Assembly (NCBI RefSeq): GCF_017312405.1
Contig: NZ_BLTG01000111.1
Location: forward strand, 1-55,469
Direction: 5' to 3'
DNA from: Mycobacterium sp. PO1
Lineage (GTDB): Bacteria; Actinomycetota; Actinomycetes; Mycobacteriales; Mycobacteriaceae
Length of the DNA stretch: 55,469 nt
The position numbers and the translations under genes were made by a program. Positions within the stretch are counted from its first letter, which is position 1. Each line of letters opens with the position of its first letter. Positions 27,542 to 37,053 of this stretch are shown here, one piece after another. Under the pieces are notes generated by a model that was not told the origin of the DNA, did no database searches, and saw nothing but the letters and a program-made list of their open reading frames with translations.

Positions 27542-29107
27542 TCAGTGTCCTCCTTCGTGACCGGCGTCGGCGACGACGGCCGGCCGGGTGTTCTCCCGTG
27601 ATGACGCTGCCACCAGCAGCCTGGTGTAATCCTCTTTCGGGTGCGTGAGGACTTCGGCGCAGCGCCCCTGTTCCACCACACGGCCGCCGCGCAGAACCAC
27701 GACCTCGTCGGCGATCATCCGCACCACCGCGAGGTCGTGGGAGATGAACAACAACGTCAGTCCCAGATCGTCGCGCAGTCGCCCGAGCAGGTCGAGGATC
27801 TGGGACTGGACCGAAACGTCGAGCGCGGACACCGACTCGTCGCAGATCAGGAGCTGCGGTCGGGGAGCCAGGGCGCGCGCGATCGCGATGCGCTGCCGTT
27901 GGCCGCCGGACAGTTCTGCCGGGCGCCGGCGCGCGTAGTCCGGCCCGAGTCCGACGGTGCTGAGCAGTTGCGGCACCTCGGTGGGGGAGCGGCCGGCAAC
28001 CCGCAGCGCTTCCCGCAGAATCGCGCCCACCGACATCATCGGATTCAGCGACGAGTACGGATCCTGGAACACGATCTGCATCTGACGGGGCACCCGGGAA
28101 CGACGTCCCGGCGCGAGGGCTTCGCCGTCGAACTCCACCGTGCCGGTGTCGTGTCGTTCCAGTCCCGCGATGCAGCGTGCCAGTGTCGACTTGCCCGAGC
28201 CTGATTCCCCGACCACCCCGACGACGCCGCCCGCGGGGATGCTGATCGTCACGCCGTCGAGCACAGCGCGTTCACCGAACGCTTTACCCAGTCCGGTGAC
28301 CCGGACCAACGGCTCGACGGATCGACCGTCCTGGGGACGCTGCGTCGGTATGCCGGAGTTGGGGTCGGCGTCGATGAGGGCCTGCGTGTAGGGATGCTGT
28401 GGCGCGCCCAGAATCGTTCGGGTGCGGCCCCGTTCGACGACGTCGCCGTCGCGCATGACCAGGACTTCGTCGGTGCGTCCCCGAATGAGACCGAGATCGT
28501 GGGAGATCAGAAGCACTGACAACCGCCGCGACATCTGAATGGAGCGGATGAGATCGAGGATGTCGGCCTGGTTACTGGCGTCCAGGGCCGTCGTCGGTTC
28601 GTCGGCGATCAGGAAGCGGGGGTTCGCCGCCAAGGCGGCGGCAATGGCCACCCGCTGCCGCATGCCGCCGGAGAGCTGGTGCGGGTATGCCGCGGCGACG
28701 TGAGGGCCGAGTTTGACCTCGCCGAGGAGATCGGCCACCGCAGCTCGTCTGCGTCGGCCAGGGGTTTCCCGCAGAGTCCAGGCAATCTGATCGCCGCAGC
28801 GGTGGACCGGGGACAGGCTGGTGAACGGGTCCTGCAACAGCAGGGAAGCAGTCGCTCCACGCACCGACCGCCAGGCGCGGGCCGTACTGCTCAGGTCGAC
28901 TCGGGTCTCGCCGATGCGCATGGATCCCCGCGCATGGAATCCGCGGGGCAGAAGGCCGACGAGACTCTTTGCGGTCAGCGTCTTTCCGGAGCCGGATTCT
29001 CCGATGATGGCCAGCGTGCTGCCCGCCGGGATGTGGGCGTCCAGCGGCGCGACCATCGTGCCGCGCTGCCCCAGCACCGTCAGCTCCTCGATGTGGACGT
29101 CGCTCAC
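27542..29107 (-). CDS. Peptide ABC importer ATPase, DppD-DppF fusion
   Basis: A 521-residue protein with two complete ABC domains. The first has Walker A GESGSGKT at residues 36-43, signature LSGGMRQRVAIAAAL and Walker B FLIADEPT. The second has GESGSGKST, LSGGQRQRIAIARAL and LLICDESVSALD. Each is followed by the oligopeptide-transporter extension ending in HPYT or KEDYT. It powers the permease pair encoded just upstream. The GTG overlaps the permease stop by 4 nt. Confidence 0.93.
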   Translation of the reverse strand: MSDVHIEELTVLGQRGTMVAPLDAHIPAGSTLAIIGESGSGKTLTAKSLVGLLPRGFHARGSMRIGETRVDLSSTARAWRSVRGATASLLLQDPFTSLSPVHRCGDQIAWTLRETPGRRRRAAVADLLGEVKLGPHVAAAYPHQLSGGMRQRVAIAAALAANPRFLIADEPTTALDASNQADILDLIRSIQMSRRLSVLLISHDLGLIRGRTDEVLVMRDGDVVERGRTRTILGAPQHPYTQALIDADPNSGIPTQRPQDGRSVEPLVRVTGLGKAFGERAVLDGVTISIPAGGVVGVVGESGSGKSTLARCIAGLERHDTGTVEFDGEALAPGRRSRVPRQMQIVFQDPYSSLNPMMSVGAILREALRVAGRSPTEVPQLLSTVGLGPDYARRRPAELSGGQRQRIAIARALAPRPQLLICDESVSALDVSVQSQILDLLGRLRDDLGLTLLFISHDLAVVRMIADEVVVLRGGRVVEQGRCAEVLTHPKEDYTRLLVAASSRENTRPAVVADAGHEGGH

Positions 29108-29952
29108 GCCGTTGTTCCGTTCTGCGCCAGACGTTGTCCGAGCCAGTCGCCCACCAGATTGACCGCGCAGGCCACGAGAATGATCAGTATCGCGGGCACC
29201 ACCACCGCGGCGGGGTTGTCGAACACTATCTGCCGGTTGGCAGCCAACTGGGCGCCCCAGTCCGCGGTGTCGGTCGAGACCCCGACCCCGAGGAACGACA
29301 GCGACGAGAACGCCACCAACGCGAAGGCGACATTGAGCATCACGTTGGTCACCACCAGAGTCGAGACGTTGGGCAGGATGTGGACGAACATCACGCGCCA
29401 CCGCGGCATCGACAGCATCTGGGCGGCCTCGATATAGGGCCGGGCGGACTGCTCCAATACCCCCGCGCGCACGATGCGGATGTCGGACGGTGAGAACAAG
29501 ACCACCAGCAGGATGACGGTGACCCAGTATCCGCCACCCAGGACGCCGCCGACGACGATAGCGGCGAGTAACAGCGGGAGAGCCAACAACAGATCCGCCC
29601 ATCGGCTGATCACGAAATCGACTGGCCCACGCTCGTAGCCGGCCAGCGTGCCCAGCAGGATCCCGATGAGCATCGATCCGACCGCGACACACACCGGTCC
29701 CAGCAGGGCCGACCCCGTGCCCGCAACCGTCATCGCCAGCACGTCGCGGCCCAGTTCGTCGGTTCCCAGCAGGTGCCCCGGTGCGCCCGGCGCGACCAGC
29801 CCGGTCAGGATGTCCTGCCGCATCGGGTCGGGATAGACCAGCCTGCCGAAGAGCGCGGCGAGCAGGACCACGCCGAGCAGGACGGCTGATGCCGTCACCG
29901 ACCAGGGCAGTCGCCGGCGCCACGAGATGAAGGGCCGGTCCAGGGCGGTCAT
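29104..29952 (-). CDS. Peptide ABC importer permease, DppC type
   Basis: A 282-residue membrane protein with about six helices, the N-terminal OppC extension and the EAA loop (YIEAAQMLSMPRWRVMFVHILPN) that contacts the ATPase. LGTDELGRDVLAMTVAG is a classic DppC/OppC segment. It overlaps both flanking importer genes by 4 nt, showing a tightly coupled operon. Confidence 0.92.
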   Translation of the reverse strand: MTALDRPFISWRRRLPWSVTASAVLLGVVLLAALFGRLVYPDPMRQDILTGLVAPGAPGHLLGTDELGRDVLAMTVAGTGSALLGPVCVAVGSMLIGILLGTLAGYERGPVDFVISRWADLLLALPLLLAAIVVGGVLGGGYWVTVILLVVLFSPSDIRIVRAGVLEQSARPYIEAAQMLSMPRWRVMFVHILPNVSTLVVTNVMLNVAFALVAFSSLSFLGVGVSTDTADWGAQLAANRQIVFDNPAAVVVPAILIILVACAVNLVGDWLGQRLAQNGTTA

Positions 29953-30911
29953 GAGTCCCGCCTGCCGTGCTCACGCACCCGCGGATCGAGCAACAGATAC
30001 GCCGAGTCGGCCAGCAGCGATATCGCCATGATCACGCAGGCCACCAGCAGTGTCAGCGATTGAACGACGGCGATGTCTTTGAACAGCACCGAATCTCGCA
30101 ACAGCGTACCCAGTCCGGGTAGTGCGAAGGTGGCTTCGGCGAGCACGGTGCCGCCGACCAGAAAGGTCAGCAGCAGCCCGGCGCCGGTGGTGATCGGGAT
30201 GGCCGCGTTGCGCAGGGCGATGCGGAGCACGGTTGCTTCGGAAAGCCCCCGGGCACGTGCAGCCGTCACGTAGTCGGTGTCGAGTTCGCGCAGCATGGCT
30301 GCCCGGGTCAGCTTCACCACGATCGCGCCGAGCCCCAGCGCCAGTGAGATCGCCGGCAGGGTCAGGTGCCGGATGGTGTCGAGCCCGCCGTCGCCGACGC
30401 CGTAGACCGGCAACACAGGGATGACATAGGCGAAGACGAGCAGCAGCAGAAGTCCGATCGCGAACGTCGGCGCACTGAGTCCGATGACGGCGAGTCCGCT
30501 TGCGCTGCGGTCGATCCAGCCTCCGGCACGCACCGCGCTGATTACGCCGAGAGGCACTGCGACGAGCACCGACAGCACAAACGCCATCGCGCACAACAAC
30601 GCGGTCAGGCCGAGCCGTTGCGAGATCGCCTCGCTCACCGGAACCTGCAGCCGCACCGATTCGCCGAGGTCGCCGTGGAGAAAGCCGCCCAGCCAGCGTA
30701 GGTACTGCTGGACCGCAGACTCGTCGAGGTGGTACTGCGCGCGGATCGCGTTCACCGCTTCGGGTGACGAGGGCCGGTTGCCGAGAAGGTTCTTCACAAC
30801 GTCGCCGGGGGCCAGGTACAGCAGCGCGAAGATCAGCACCGACAACGCCAGGAGTACGGCGACCGCGCCGAGAACGCGGATGCTCAGCAGCCGGACCGCG
30901 GGCCAGGTCAC
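29949..30911 (-). CDS. Peptide ABC importer permease, DppB type
   Basis: A 320-residue membrane protein with LYLAPGDVVKNLLGNRPSS near the N-terminus and the EAA-like loop DYVTAARARGLSEATVLRIALRNAAIP. It forms the channel with the DppC-type subunit. Its GTG overlaps the stop of the binding lipoprotein gene. Confidence 0.92.
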   Translation of the reverse strand: MTWPAVRLLSIRVLGAVAVLLALSVLIFALLYLAPGDVVKNLLGNRPSSPEAVNAIRAQYHLDESAVQQYLRWLGGFLHGDLGESVRLQVPVSEAISQRLGLTALLCAMAFVLSVLVAVPLGVISAVRAGGWIDRSASGLAVIGLSAPTFAIGLLLLLVFAYVIPVLPVYGVGDGGLDTIRHLTLPAISLALGLGAIVVKLTRAAMLRELDTDYVTAARARGLSEATVLRIALRNAAIPITTGAGLLLTFLVGGTVLAEATFALPGLGTLLRDSVLFKDIAVVQSLTLLVACVIMAISLLADSAYLLLDPRVREHGRRDS

Positions 30912-32521
30912 TTGGGAGCAGCCCGGTAGAGCTGAGTTGGCCACGACGAGACGAAGGTGTACGGGCTGTTGGTGCGGATGCCGAGGTCGTCGGCGAACGC
31001 GGTGGCCGACTGGCCCCACCACAGCGGTACGTTGATGGCGTCGCGGGCCTGGAGGGTCTCTGCCTGCAGCAGCAGGTCGATACGCGCGTCGGGGTCGGCT
31101 TCGGCGTTGGCGCGGTCGAGCAGATCGGTGATCGCAGGATTGCTGTAGCCCGACGGGTTTCCCGCTCCGAGAAGATAATTCGGCAGTTCCGCGGGGTCTC
31201 CGGAGGTGGAGAAGTACCACATCAAGCCCACCCCGTGATCGGAGCTGGCGTCGAGGCTGGCGAGCCACTCCTCGATGGGCACCTCGCGGACGGTGAGGAC
31301 GATGCCGAGGTCACCGAGTTGCTGGGCGAGCGCTTGCGCGGCCTTGCCGAGTTGTGGGCCGGTGTTGGGCGTGAGGATCTCGGTGGTGAAACCATTCGCA
31401 TGGTTCGACGCTGCCAGCGCCGCTCTCGCAGCGTCGAGGTTGTAGTCCCACTGCGGAACCGTGGCCAGCTCGGACCGTGCCTGATCCGCAGACACCGTGC
31501 TGACCAGTGACTCCGGCGTCATGATCGCGGTGGCGGGCTCGCCGTGCCCGCGCAGCAGCTTGTCGACGTAGGCGGAACGGTCGACGAGGTGGGCGAACGT
31601 CTCGCGCACCTTCGGGTCATCGAAGGGTGCGATGTTGGGGTTGAAGTACAGACCCACATAGGACAGGTCGTTGACGTAGTCCACCCGCATGGTTTGGAGC
31701 TTCTCCCACTGTGAGGTCTGCGCCAGTGGCACGTTGAAGGCCATGTCGAGATCACCGGACTGGGCGGCCACCAGACGCGTCGACTCGTCGGGGACGAAGT
31801 TGACCCGGATGTTCTGCACTGCCGGCGCCTCGCCCCGCCAGGTGTCGGCGCGCCTGAAGCTGACGTGCGAATCGGGGACGAACTCGGTGACCTGGTAGGG
31901 CCCGGTGCCCAGCAGCAGCGCACCCGGGGTGCCGACGGCGCCGTTGTGGCGCTCCCAGAATGCCTTCGAGGTGATGAAGGCGGTTCCCGCGGTGCTCATG
32001 TTCTTGGTGAACGCGGCGTCCGGCTTGCTCAGCCGGATGGTGACCTTCCCGTCGCCGCTCTGTTCGATGGTGTCGACGCTGGCCAGCAGACCCGAGAAGC
32101 CGGGCGAAGCCGTCTCGTTGCGGGCCTGTTCGAGGCTGAACACGACGTCCTCGGCGGTCATCGGTGTGCCGTCCTGGAACTGCACGTCGTCGCGCAGATC
32201 GAACACATAGGTGGTGTCGTCGGGTTGCTCCCACGATTCGGCCAATGCCGGCTGCACCCGGCCGCTGTCGTCGATGGAGACGAGTCCCTCCTGGGTGATG
32301 GAGGCGACGTAGTAATTCAGGATTCCGGATTCCTGCCCGACGTACAGATTCGACAGCGACCCTGGCAGGGCCACGGTGATCTCGGCGATCTGTTCACCGG
32401 TGTCGGCGCCGACCGATTTCGGGGCATCGGTGGCGGTGCCGCCGCACGCCGAGAGCGCCAGGGCTCCCACGACGGCGGCGGTGGTGGCGCGACCGGCGCG
32501 CCCGGAGGTCAGTAACGGCAT
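30908..32521 (-). CDS. Peptide-binding lipoprotein of the ABC importer
   Basis: If started at the ATG at 32521, a 537-residue solute-binding protein of family 5 (DppA/OppA). It has a signal peptide and lipobox LALSAC (Cys26), then typical segments such as YVFDLRDDVQFQDGTPMTAEDVVFSLEQA and LLGTGPYQVTEF. A purine-rich GAAGAGAG lies about 8 nt before this ATG. The reading frame is nevertheless open upstream without any stop into the LysR gene, so a fused product of 887 residues is also possible. It probably delivers peptides to the DppBC channel. Confidence 0.88.
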   Translation of the reverse strand: MPLLTSGRAGRATTAAVVGALALSACGGTATDAPKSVGADTGEQIAEITVALPGSLSNLYVGQESGILNYYVASITQEGLVSIDDSGRVQPALAESWEQPDDTTYVFDLRDDVQFQDGTPMTAEDVVFSLEQARNETASPGFSGLLASVDTIEQSGDGKVTIRLSKPDAAFTKNMSTAGTAFITSKAFWERHNGAVGTPGALLLGTGPYQVTEFVPDSHVSFRRADTWRGEAPAVQNIRVNFVPDESTRLVAAQSGDLDMAFNVPLAQTSQWEKLQTMRVDYVNDLSYVGLYFNPNIAPFDDPKVRETFAHLVDRSAYVDKLLRGHGEPATAIMTPESLVSTVSADQARSELATVPQWDYNLDAARAALAASNHANGFTTEILTPNTGPQLGKAAQALAQQLGDLGIVLTVREVPIEEWLASLDASSDHGVGLMWYFSTSGDPAELPNYLLGAGNPSGYSNPAITDLLDRANAEADPDARIDLLLQAETLQARDAINVPLWWGQSATAFADDLGIRTNSPYTFVSSWPTQLYRAAPK

Positions 32522-33571
32522 GGGGGCACTCTCTTCGGTCGGATTCAGAAATCGGGGTGACGAACTGGGGAAGCGGGCGCGGTGACTGTCGCTGCGGCGA
32601 CGGGCAGTGAGGACTTCGTCGATGTCGGCCGGTGCCGGCCGATGGGACACCAGACCGCGCAGGGCGATGCCGATGGTGGGGCTGGCGGCCGCGTCGGCCA
32701 GGGTGACGGCGCTCGCGCGCCGGGTCATCGGTGGTTCGAGCGCGAAGGCGCGCACGCCGGTAGGCAACTCGATGCCCTGTAGTGAGCTCTCGGCGACGAA
32801 AACGGTGCCGCGATCGCAGCTCGCGAGTGACAACGCAGCGTCGGTGCGGCTCACCGCGGCGTCGCGAGCGTCTGCCGGTCGTGCGATCGCAGCGGCGACG
32901 GCATCACTGCATGTTCCCGAGCCGGTGATCCACGGTTGTGCTGACAGCCGCTGCGGGGTGACTCGGTCGCCGTCGGTGTTCACCGCAGCAGTGGTGACGG
33001 CGACGATCTCCTCAGCGAACAGGAACGTCGACCTGGTGCTCGCGGCTCGGTGGCTGCCGCGGTGCCGGCCGGGACCGATGATGTCGAAGACGATGGCGAG
33101 ATCCGCCCGGCCGCCCTGCACCGACGACACTGCGTGCTCGGAATCGGTGGATTCGGTGACGCCGACCTCGAGGCCGGGGAAATGGGTGGCAAGCCAGGAG
33201 GTCACCGGGGCCAGGATCACGGTGATCGCTTCGGGAGGGCCCACCAACCGGACGGCGCCGGCGCGTCGTCCCAGCAGCCGGGACAGCTCGGTCGCGGCCG
33301 CGGTCAGGCTTGCGTCGATGCGGGGAGCGTGCTCGGCCAGCAACGCCCCGGCCGGCGTCAGGCGCGCCGAGCGCGCCGCCCGGGTCACCAACGTGGTGCC
33401 GAGCCTGGACTCCAGCCGCTGCACGTGCTGGGTGATGGTGGGTTGCGTGTAACCGAGGGTGCGCGCGGCGCCGCTGATCGAACCGGTCTGGTCGATCGCC
33501 ACCAGAATCCGCAACGAGTGCACATCGAGGGCGCGGGTGAGCGCCTCGATCTCGGCCTGCACGTCGTCCAT
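32522..33571 (-). CDS. LysR-family regulator reading into the binding protein
   Basis: A LysR-type regulator of about 350 residues. The helix-turn-helix is at residues 15-80 (ILVAIDQTGSISGAARTLGYTQPTITQHVQRLESRLG), followed by an effector domain whose last conserved part is near IGIALRGLVSH. It has no stop codon of its own; its frame continues in phase through about 35 unconserved residues into the ATG and signal peptide of the lipoprotein gene. A TGA exists in another frame close to the expected end, so a one-base indel may have removed the ancestral stop. It heads the importer operon and probably controls it and the divergent M20 gene. Confidence 0.85.
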
Positions 33572-33603
33572 GAGGCGAAGTCTGACACATAGATAGCCAC
33601 TTG

Positions 33604-33627
33604 CAATGGTTAATCGTTAAGCCATTG
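33604..33627. promoter_or_regulatory. Palindromic site between the lysR and M20 genes
   Basis: CAATGG and CCATTG arms enclose an AT-rich 12-bp centre (TTAATCGTTAAG), and GTTAAC follows at once. This is by far the most AT-rich stretch nearby and has the features of a LysR-type operator in a divergent promoter. The M20 gene has CATACT (33658-33663) 7 nt before its ATG. Confidence 0.5.
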
Positions 33628-33670
33628 TTAACAGTGATGATTTGGCGGCGACGCTGCCATACTGACGGTC

Positions 33671-34849
33671 ATGACCGAGCGTGATCCGTTGGCTGCCGTC
33701 GCCGAGCAGGTCCGGAGTCACCGAACCGATCTGATCGCGCTCTCCCGCTCACTGCACGCCGAGCCGGAACTCGCGTTCGAGGAGCACCGAAGCGCCGCGA
33801 AAACTCAGGCCCTGGCCGCCGAACGGGGTTTCGAGGTCGAATCCGGCACGGGCGGGCTTCCCACGGCATTCCGGGCCGTCTACGGCGACGGTGAGCTGGT
33901 GGTGGGGATCTGCGCGGAATACGACGCATTGCCGGGCCTCGGGCACGCGTGCGGGCACAACATCATCGCCGCGGCCGGGGTCGGCGCCGCGCTGGCACTG
34001 GCCGAGGTCGCCGACCTGCTCGACCTGACAGTTGTTCTGCTCGGCACACCTGCCGAGGAGGCCGGCGGCGGCAAGGCGTTGCTGCTCGAGGCGGGGGTGT
34101 TCAACGACATCGCCGCTTGTGTGATGGTCCATCCGGGTCCGCTGGACATCGAGCGCCCCCGCTCGCTGGCGCTGTCGGACGTCGCCGTCACCTTCACCGG
34201 CCGGGAAGCCCACGCGGCCGTCGCCCCGTTCGCCGGACTCAACGCCGCCGACGCCGTCACCGTGGCGCAGGTGGCCGTGGGCCTGCTGCGGCAACAGCTG
34301 GAGCCGGGCCAGATGGTGCACGGCATCGTCACCGACGGAGGTCAGGCGGCCAACGTGATTCCCGCAGAGGCGGCGATGCGCTACATCATGCGCGCGGCAG
34401 ACAGCTCGGCGCTGGAGCAACTGCGCCGGCGGGTCACGGACTGCTTCCGTGCGGGCGCGATCGCCGCCGGGTGTCAGTTCGACGTCGTCGACACCGAGCC
34501 GCGGTATCTCGAGTTGGCGCCGGACCAGTGGTTGTCGGCGGTCTTCGGCGAAGAGCTGCTTCGGCTGGGACGTCAGCCCGTCGGGCCTGGCGAGCCGGCC
34601 GCGATCGCACCGTTCGGGTCCACCGACATGGGCAATGTGTCCCACGCGATGCCGGCGATCCATCCGACCATCGGCATCGACGCGCAGGGCGCGTCGATCC
34701 ATCAGGCCGCATTCGCTGCAGCAGCGGCCAGTCCCAGTGGTGATGCAGCTGTCATCGACGGGGCGGTGACACTTGCACGCACCGTCGTGCGGCTCGCCCG
34801 GTCATCGGCCCAGCGGGACCGCGTCAGCGCCCTGCACACGGCCCGCTGA
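33671..34849 (+). CDS. M20-family amidohydrolase/peptidase
   Basis: A 392-residue zinc-dependent hydrolase of the M20 amidohydrolase group (AbgB/AmiA-like). Metal-site segments are visible: EYDALPGLGHACGHN, GTPAEEAGGGK and the histidine in MVHPGPLD. The lid domain begins near LSDVAVTFTGREAHAA. It would release amino acids from dipeptides or N-acylated amino acids. Divergence from the LysR-importer operon suggests that it digests the imported substrate. Its last codons are duplicated in a tandem array. Confidence 0.9.
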   Translation: MTERDPLAAVAEQVRSHRTDLIALSRSLHAEPELAFEEHRSAAKTQALAAERGFEVESGTGGLPTAFRAVYGDGELVVGICAEYDALPGLGHACGHNIIAAAGVGAALALAEVADLLDLTVVLLGTPAEEAGGGKALLLEAGVFNDIAACVMVHPGPLDIERPRSLALSDVAVTFTGREAHAAVAPFAGLNAADAVTVAQVAVGLLRQQLEPGQMVHGIVTDGGQAANVIPAEAAMRYIMRAADSSALEQLRRRVTDCFRAGAIAAGCQFDVVDTEPRYLELAPDQWLSAVFGEELLRLGRQPVGPGEPAAIAPFGSTDMGNVSHAMPAIHPTIGIDAQGASIHQAAFAAAAASPSGDAAVIDGAVTLARTVVRLARSSAQRDRVSALHTAR

Positions 34850-34931
34850 GCGGCCAAGACCAGCACGGCCCGCTGAGCGGCCAAGACCAGCACGGCCCGC
34901 TGAGCGGCCAAGACCAGCACGGCCCGCTGAG
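34837..34931. repeat. 27-bp tandem array across the M20 stop codon
   Basis: About 3.5 exact copies, beginning at 34837, 34864, 34891 and 34918. Each includes CACGGCCCGCTGAGCGG, so the stop codon of the M20 gene (34847-34849) is repeated in every copy. The array ends 20 bp before the trehalase stop on the other strand. Confidence 0.9.
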
Positions 34932-34951
34932 GCGGCGCCAGCCCGGCCCGC

Positions 34952-36955
34952 TCACATCGGGGCGTTGGCGGGCTGGAAGATGCCGGAGCTGTCGGCTTCC
35001 TCCTCGGCGCGGATCACGTGCACCACGGCGTTGATCAGTGCTAGGTGGGTGAACGCCTGCGGGAAGTTGCCCAGGTGTCGGCCGGTGCGCGGCTCGATCT
35101 CCTCGGCGTAGAGGTGCAGCGGGCTGGCGAAGGACAGCAACCTCTCGCACAGGTGCCGGGCCCGACTGATCTCACCGATCTCGACCAGCGCCGACACCAG
35201 CCAGAACGAGCAGATCGTGAAGGTGCCCTCTTCGCCCGCGAGGCCGTCGTCGGTCTCCTCCACGCGGTAGCGCAGCACCAGGCCGTCCTCGGTGAGCTCC
35301 TCGGCGATGGCCATCACCGTCGCACGGATGCGCGGGTCGTCGGGCGGCAGGAACCGGGTCAACACCGCCAACAGCAGCGAGGCGTCGAGCGCGTCGCTTC
35401 CGTAGCGTTGGGTGAGCACGCCGCGGGCATCCACGCCGCGCTCGAGGATGTCGGCTTTGATCTCCTCGGCGATCGCCCGCCACTGCTGGGCGTAGGACTT
35501 CTCGCCCTCCAACTCGGCGAGCTTGGCGCCGCGGTCGAGCGCCACCCAGCACATGATCTTGCTGGAGGTGAAGTGCTGCGGCTCGCCGCGCACCTCCCAG
35601 ATACCGCGGTCGGGCTCGCGCCAGTGCTTGATCGCTTCCTCGACCTGCTCCTTGAGTACCGGCCACAACGTCTCGGGGATCTGCTCACGCGACTTGGTGT
35701 GCAGGTAGACCGAGTCGAGCATGGTGCCCCAGATGTCGTGCTGCATCTGGTTGTAGGCGCCGTTTCCGATCCGCACCGGCCGGGCGTAGTCGTAGCCGGA
35801 CAGGTGGTTGAGCTCTTCTTCGACCAGGCTGCGTTCGCCGCCCACCCCGTACATCACCTGCAGTGGATGCCGTTCACCGTTGTTGGCGCCGGACACGTCG
35901 GCGATGAACGCGAAGAAGTCGTCGGCTTCGCGGTCCAGGCCCAGGGTGTAGAGCCCCCACAACGCGAAGGTGGAGTCGCGGACCCAGGCATAGCGGTAAT
36001 CCCAGTTGCGTTCGCCGCGCGGCGTTTCGGGCAGCGACGTCGTCGGGGCCGCCAGCAGAGCGCCGGTCGGGGAGTAGGTCAACCCCTTCAGGGTCAACGC
36101 GCTGCGCTGCAGGTACGAGCGCCACGGATGGTCGGGGAAGTCGCCGACGTTGATCCACTGGCGCCAGCATTCGCTGGTCTTCCACATCTTGTCGGCGGCT
36201 TCGTCGTAGGTCTGCGGCGCGGGATGCTTGGACCAGCTCAGCGCCACGAACACGTTGTCGCCCTCGGTCAGGCGGGTGCGGGCCCGGGCTTCGCGACCCT
36301 CGAGGCCGATCCGCAGGTTGGTGGTCAGCCGCAGGGTGGGGTGGGAGTCGGGGTTCTTCGTCGCCCGCGCGATGGCTTCGCCGTAGGCCTGTGCCGAGTA
36401 CTCCCACGTCGCGCTGGTGCGGTGGTAGTCGAACGACGGCTCGCAGTTCATCACCAGCTCGACCGTGCCGCTCACGCAGCGAACCGTGCGCAGCAGGATG
36501 TGCTCGGCGTCCCAGTCCATCGGGGTGCGCCGGTGGGTTCGCGAGCGCGTCTCCAGGTCGTGCCATGGACCCATGACCAGCGCGTCACGCACGATCAACC
36601 AGCCGGTGTGGGTCTGCCACGTGGTTTCCAGGATCAGGCTGCCCGGAAGGTAGCGCCGTGCGGCGGGAACCGACACCCCGTAGGGGCCCAGTCGGAAATG
36701 CCCGGCGCCCCGGTCCAGGATCGCGCCGAACACGCTCGGTGAGTCCGGCCTGGGCACACACAGCCACTCCACCGAGCCCGCCGACGAGATCAGGCACGTG
36801 GTCTCGCAGTCGGACAGGAATGCGTAGTCCGCGATCGGGGGAAACGGGTTACGCAGCGTCGTGCCGGCGTAGTAGGGCTCCGGTGAGGGAAGGGCGAACG
36901 TGCCCTCGCCGCTGGACACCACTTCGCCGGACGCCTCGCTCTGGTGCACGACCAT
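34952..36955 (-). CDS. Trehalase (glycoside hydrolase family 15)
   Basis: A 667-residue GH15 enzyme corresponding to the mycobacterial trehalase Rv2402. The N-terminal beta-sandwich domain starts at IADYAFLSDCETTCLISSAGSVEW, and the (alpha/alpha)6 catalytic domain includes GERNWDYRYAWVRDSTFAL. Expected role: hydrolysis of trehalose to two glucoses, recycling the disaccharide released during mycolic acid transfer. The ATG at 36955 fits homologue length; a GTG two codons downstream is an alternative. Confidence 0.92.
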   Translation of the reverse strand: MVVHQSEASGEVVSSGEGTFALPSPEPYYAGTTLRNPFPPIADYAFLSDCETTCLISSAGSVEWLCVPRPDSPSVFGAILDRGAGHFRLGPYGVSVPAARRYLPGSLILETTWQTHTGWLIVRDALVMGPWHDLETRSRTHRRTPMDWDAEHILLRTVRCVSGTVELVMNCEPSFDYHRTSATWEYSAQAYGEAIARATKNPDSHPTLRLTTNLRIGLEGREARARTRLTEGDNVFVALSWSKHPAPQTYDEAADKMWKTSECWRQWINVGDFPDHPWRSYLQRSALTLKGLTYSPTGALLAAPTTSLPETPRGERNWDYRYAWVRDSTFALWGLYTLGLDREADDFFAFIADVSGANNGERHPLQVMYGVGGERSLVEEELNHLSGYDYARPVRIGNGAYNQMQHDIWGTMLDSVYLHTKSREQIPETLWPVLKEQVEEAIKHWREPDRGIWEVRGEPQHFTSSKIMCWVALDRGAKLAELEGEKSYAQQWRAIAEEIKADILERGVDARGVLTQRYGSDALDASLLLAVLTRFLPPDDPRIRATVMAIAEELTEDGLVLRYRVEETDDGLAGEEGTFTICSFWLVSALVEIGEISRARHLCERLLSFASPLHLYAEEIEPRTGRHLGNFPQAFTHLALINAVVHVIRAEEEADSSGIFQPANAPM

Positions 36956-37039
36956 CTGGCCATCATCGACTGCCGGGCACCCTTGCGTCTACTCGGGGCC
37001 ACGGTGTGTTGTGCGCTGTTCGCCGGTGCCGGCGCTGGG

Positions 37040-37047
37040 CATAGTCT
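37040..37047 (+). promoter_or_regulatory. -10 region of the small membrane protein/subI operon
   Basis: CATAGTCT contains CATAGT and TAGTCT, either of which places the transcript start at or next to the ATG at 37054, so the operon is probably leaderless. Confidence 0.45.
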
Positions 37048-37053
37048 GGCTGG

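Noticed and set aside
35045..36742. A 565-codon plus-strand frame opposite trehalase
   Set aside because: Shadow of the trehalase gene with biased composition and no domain.
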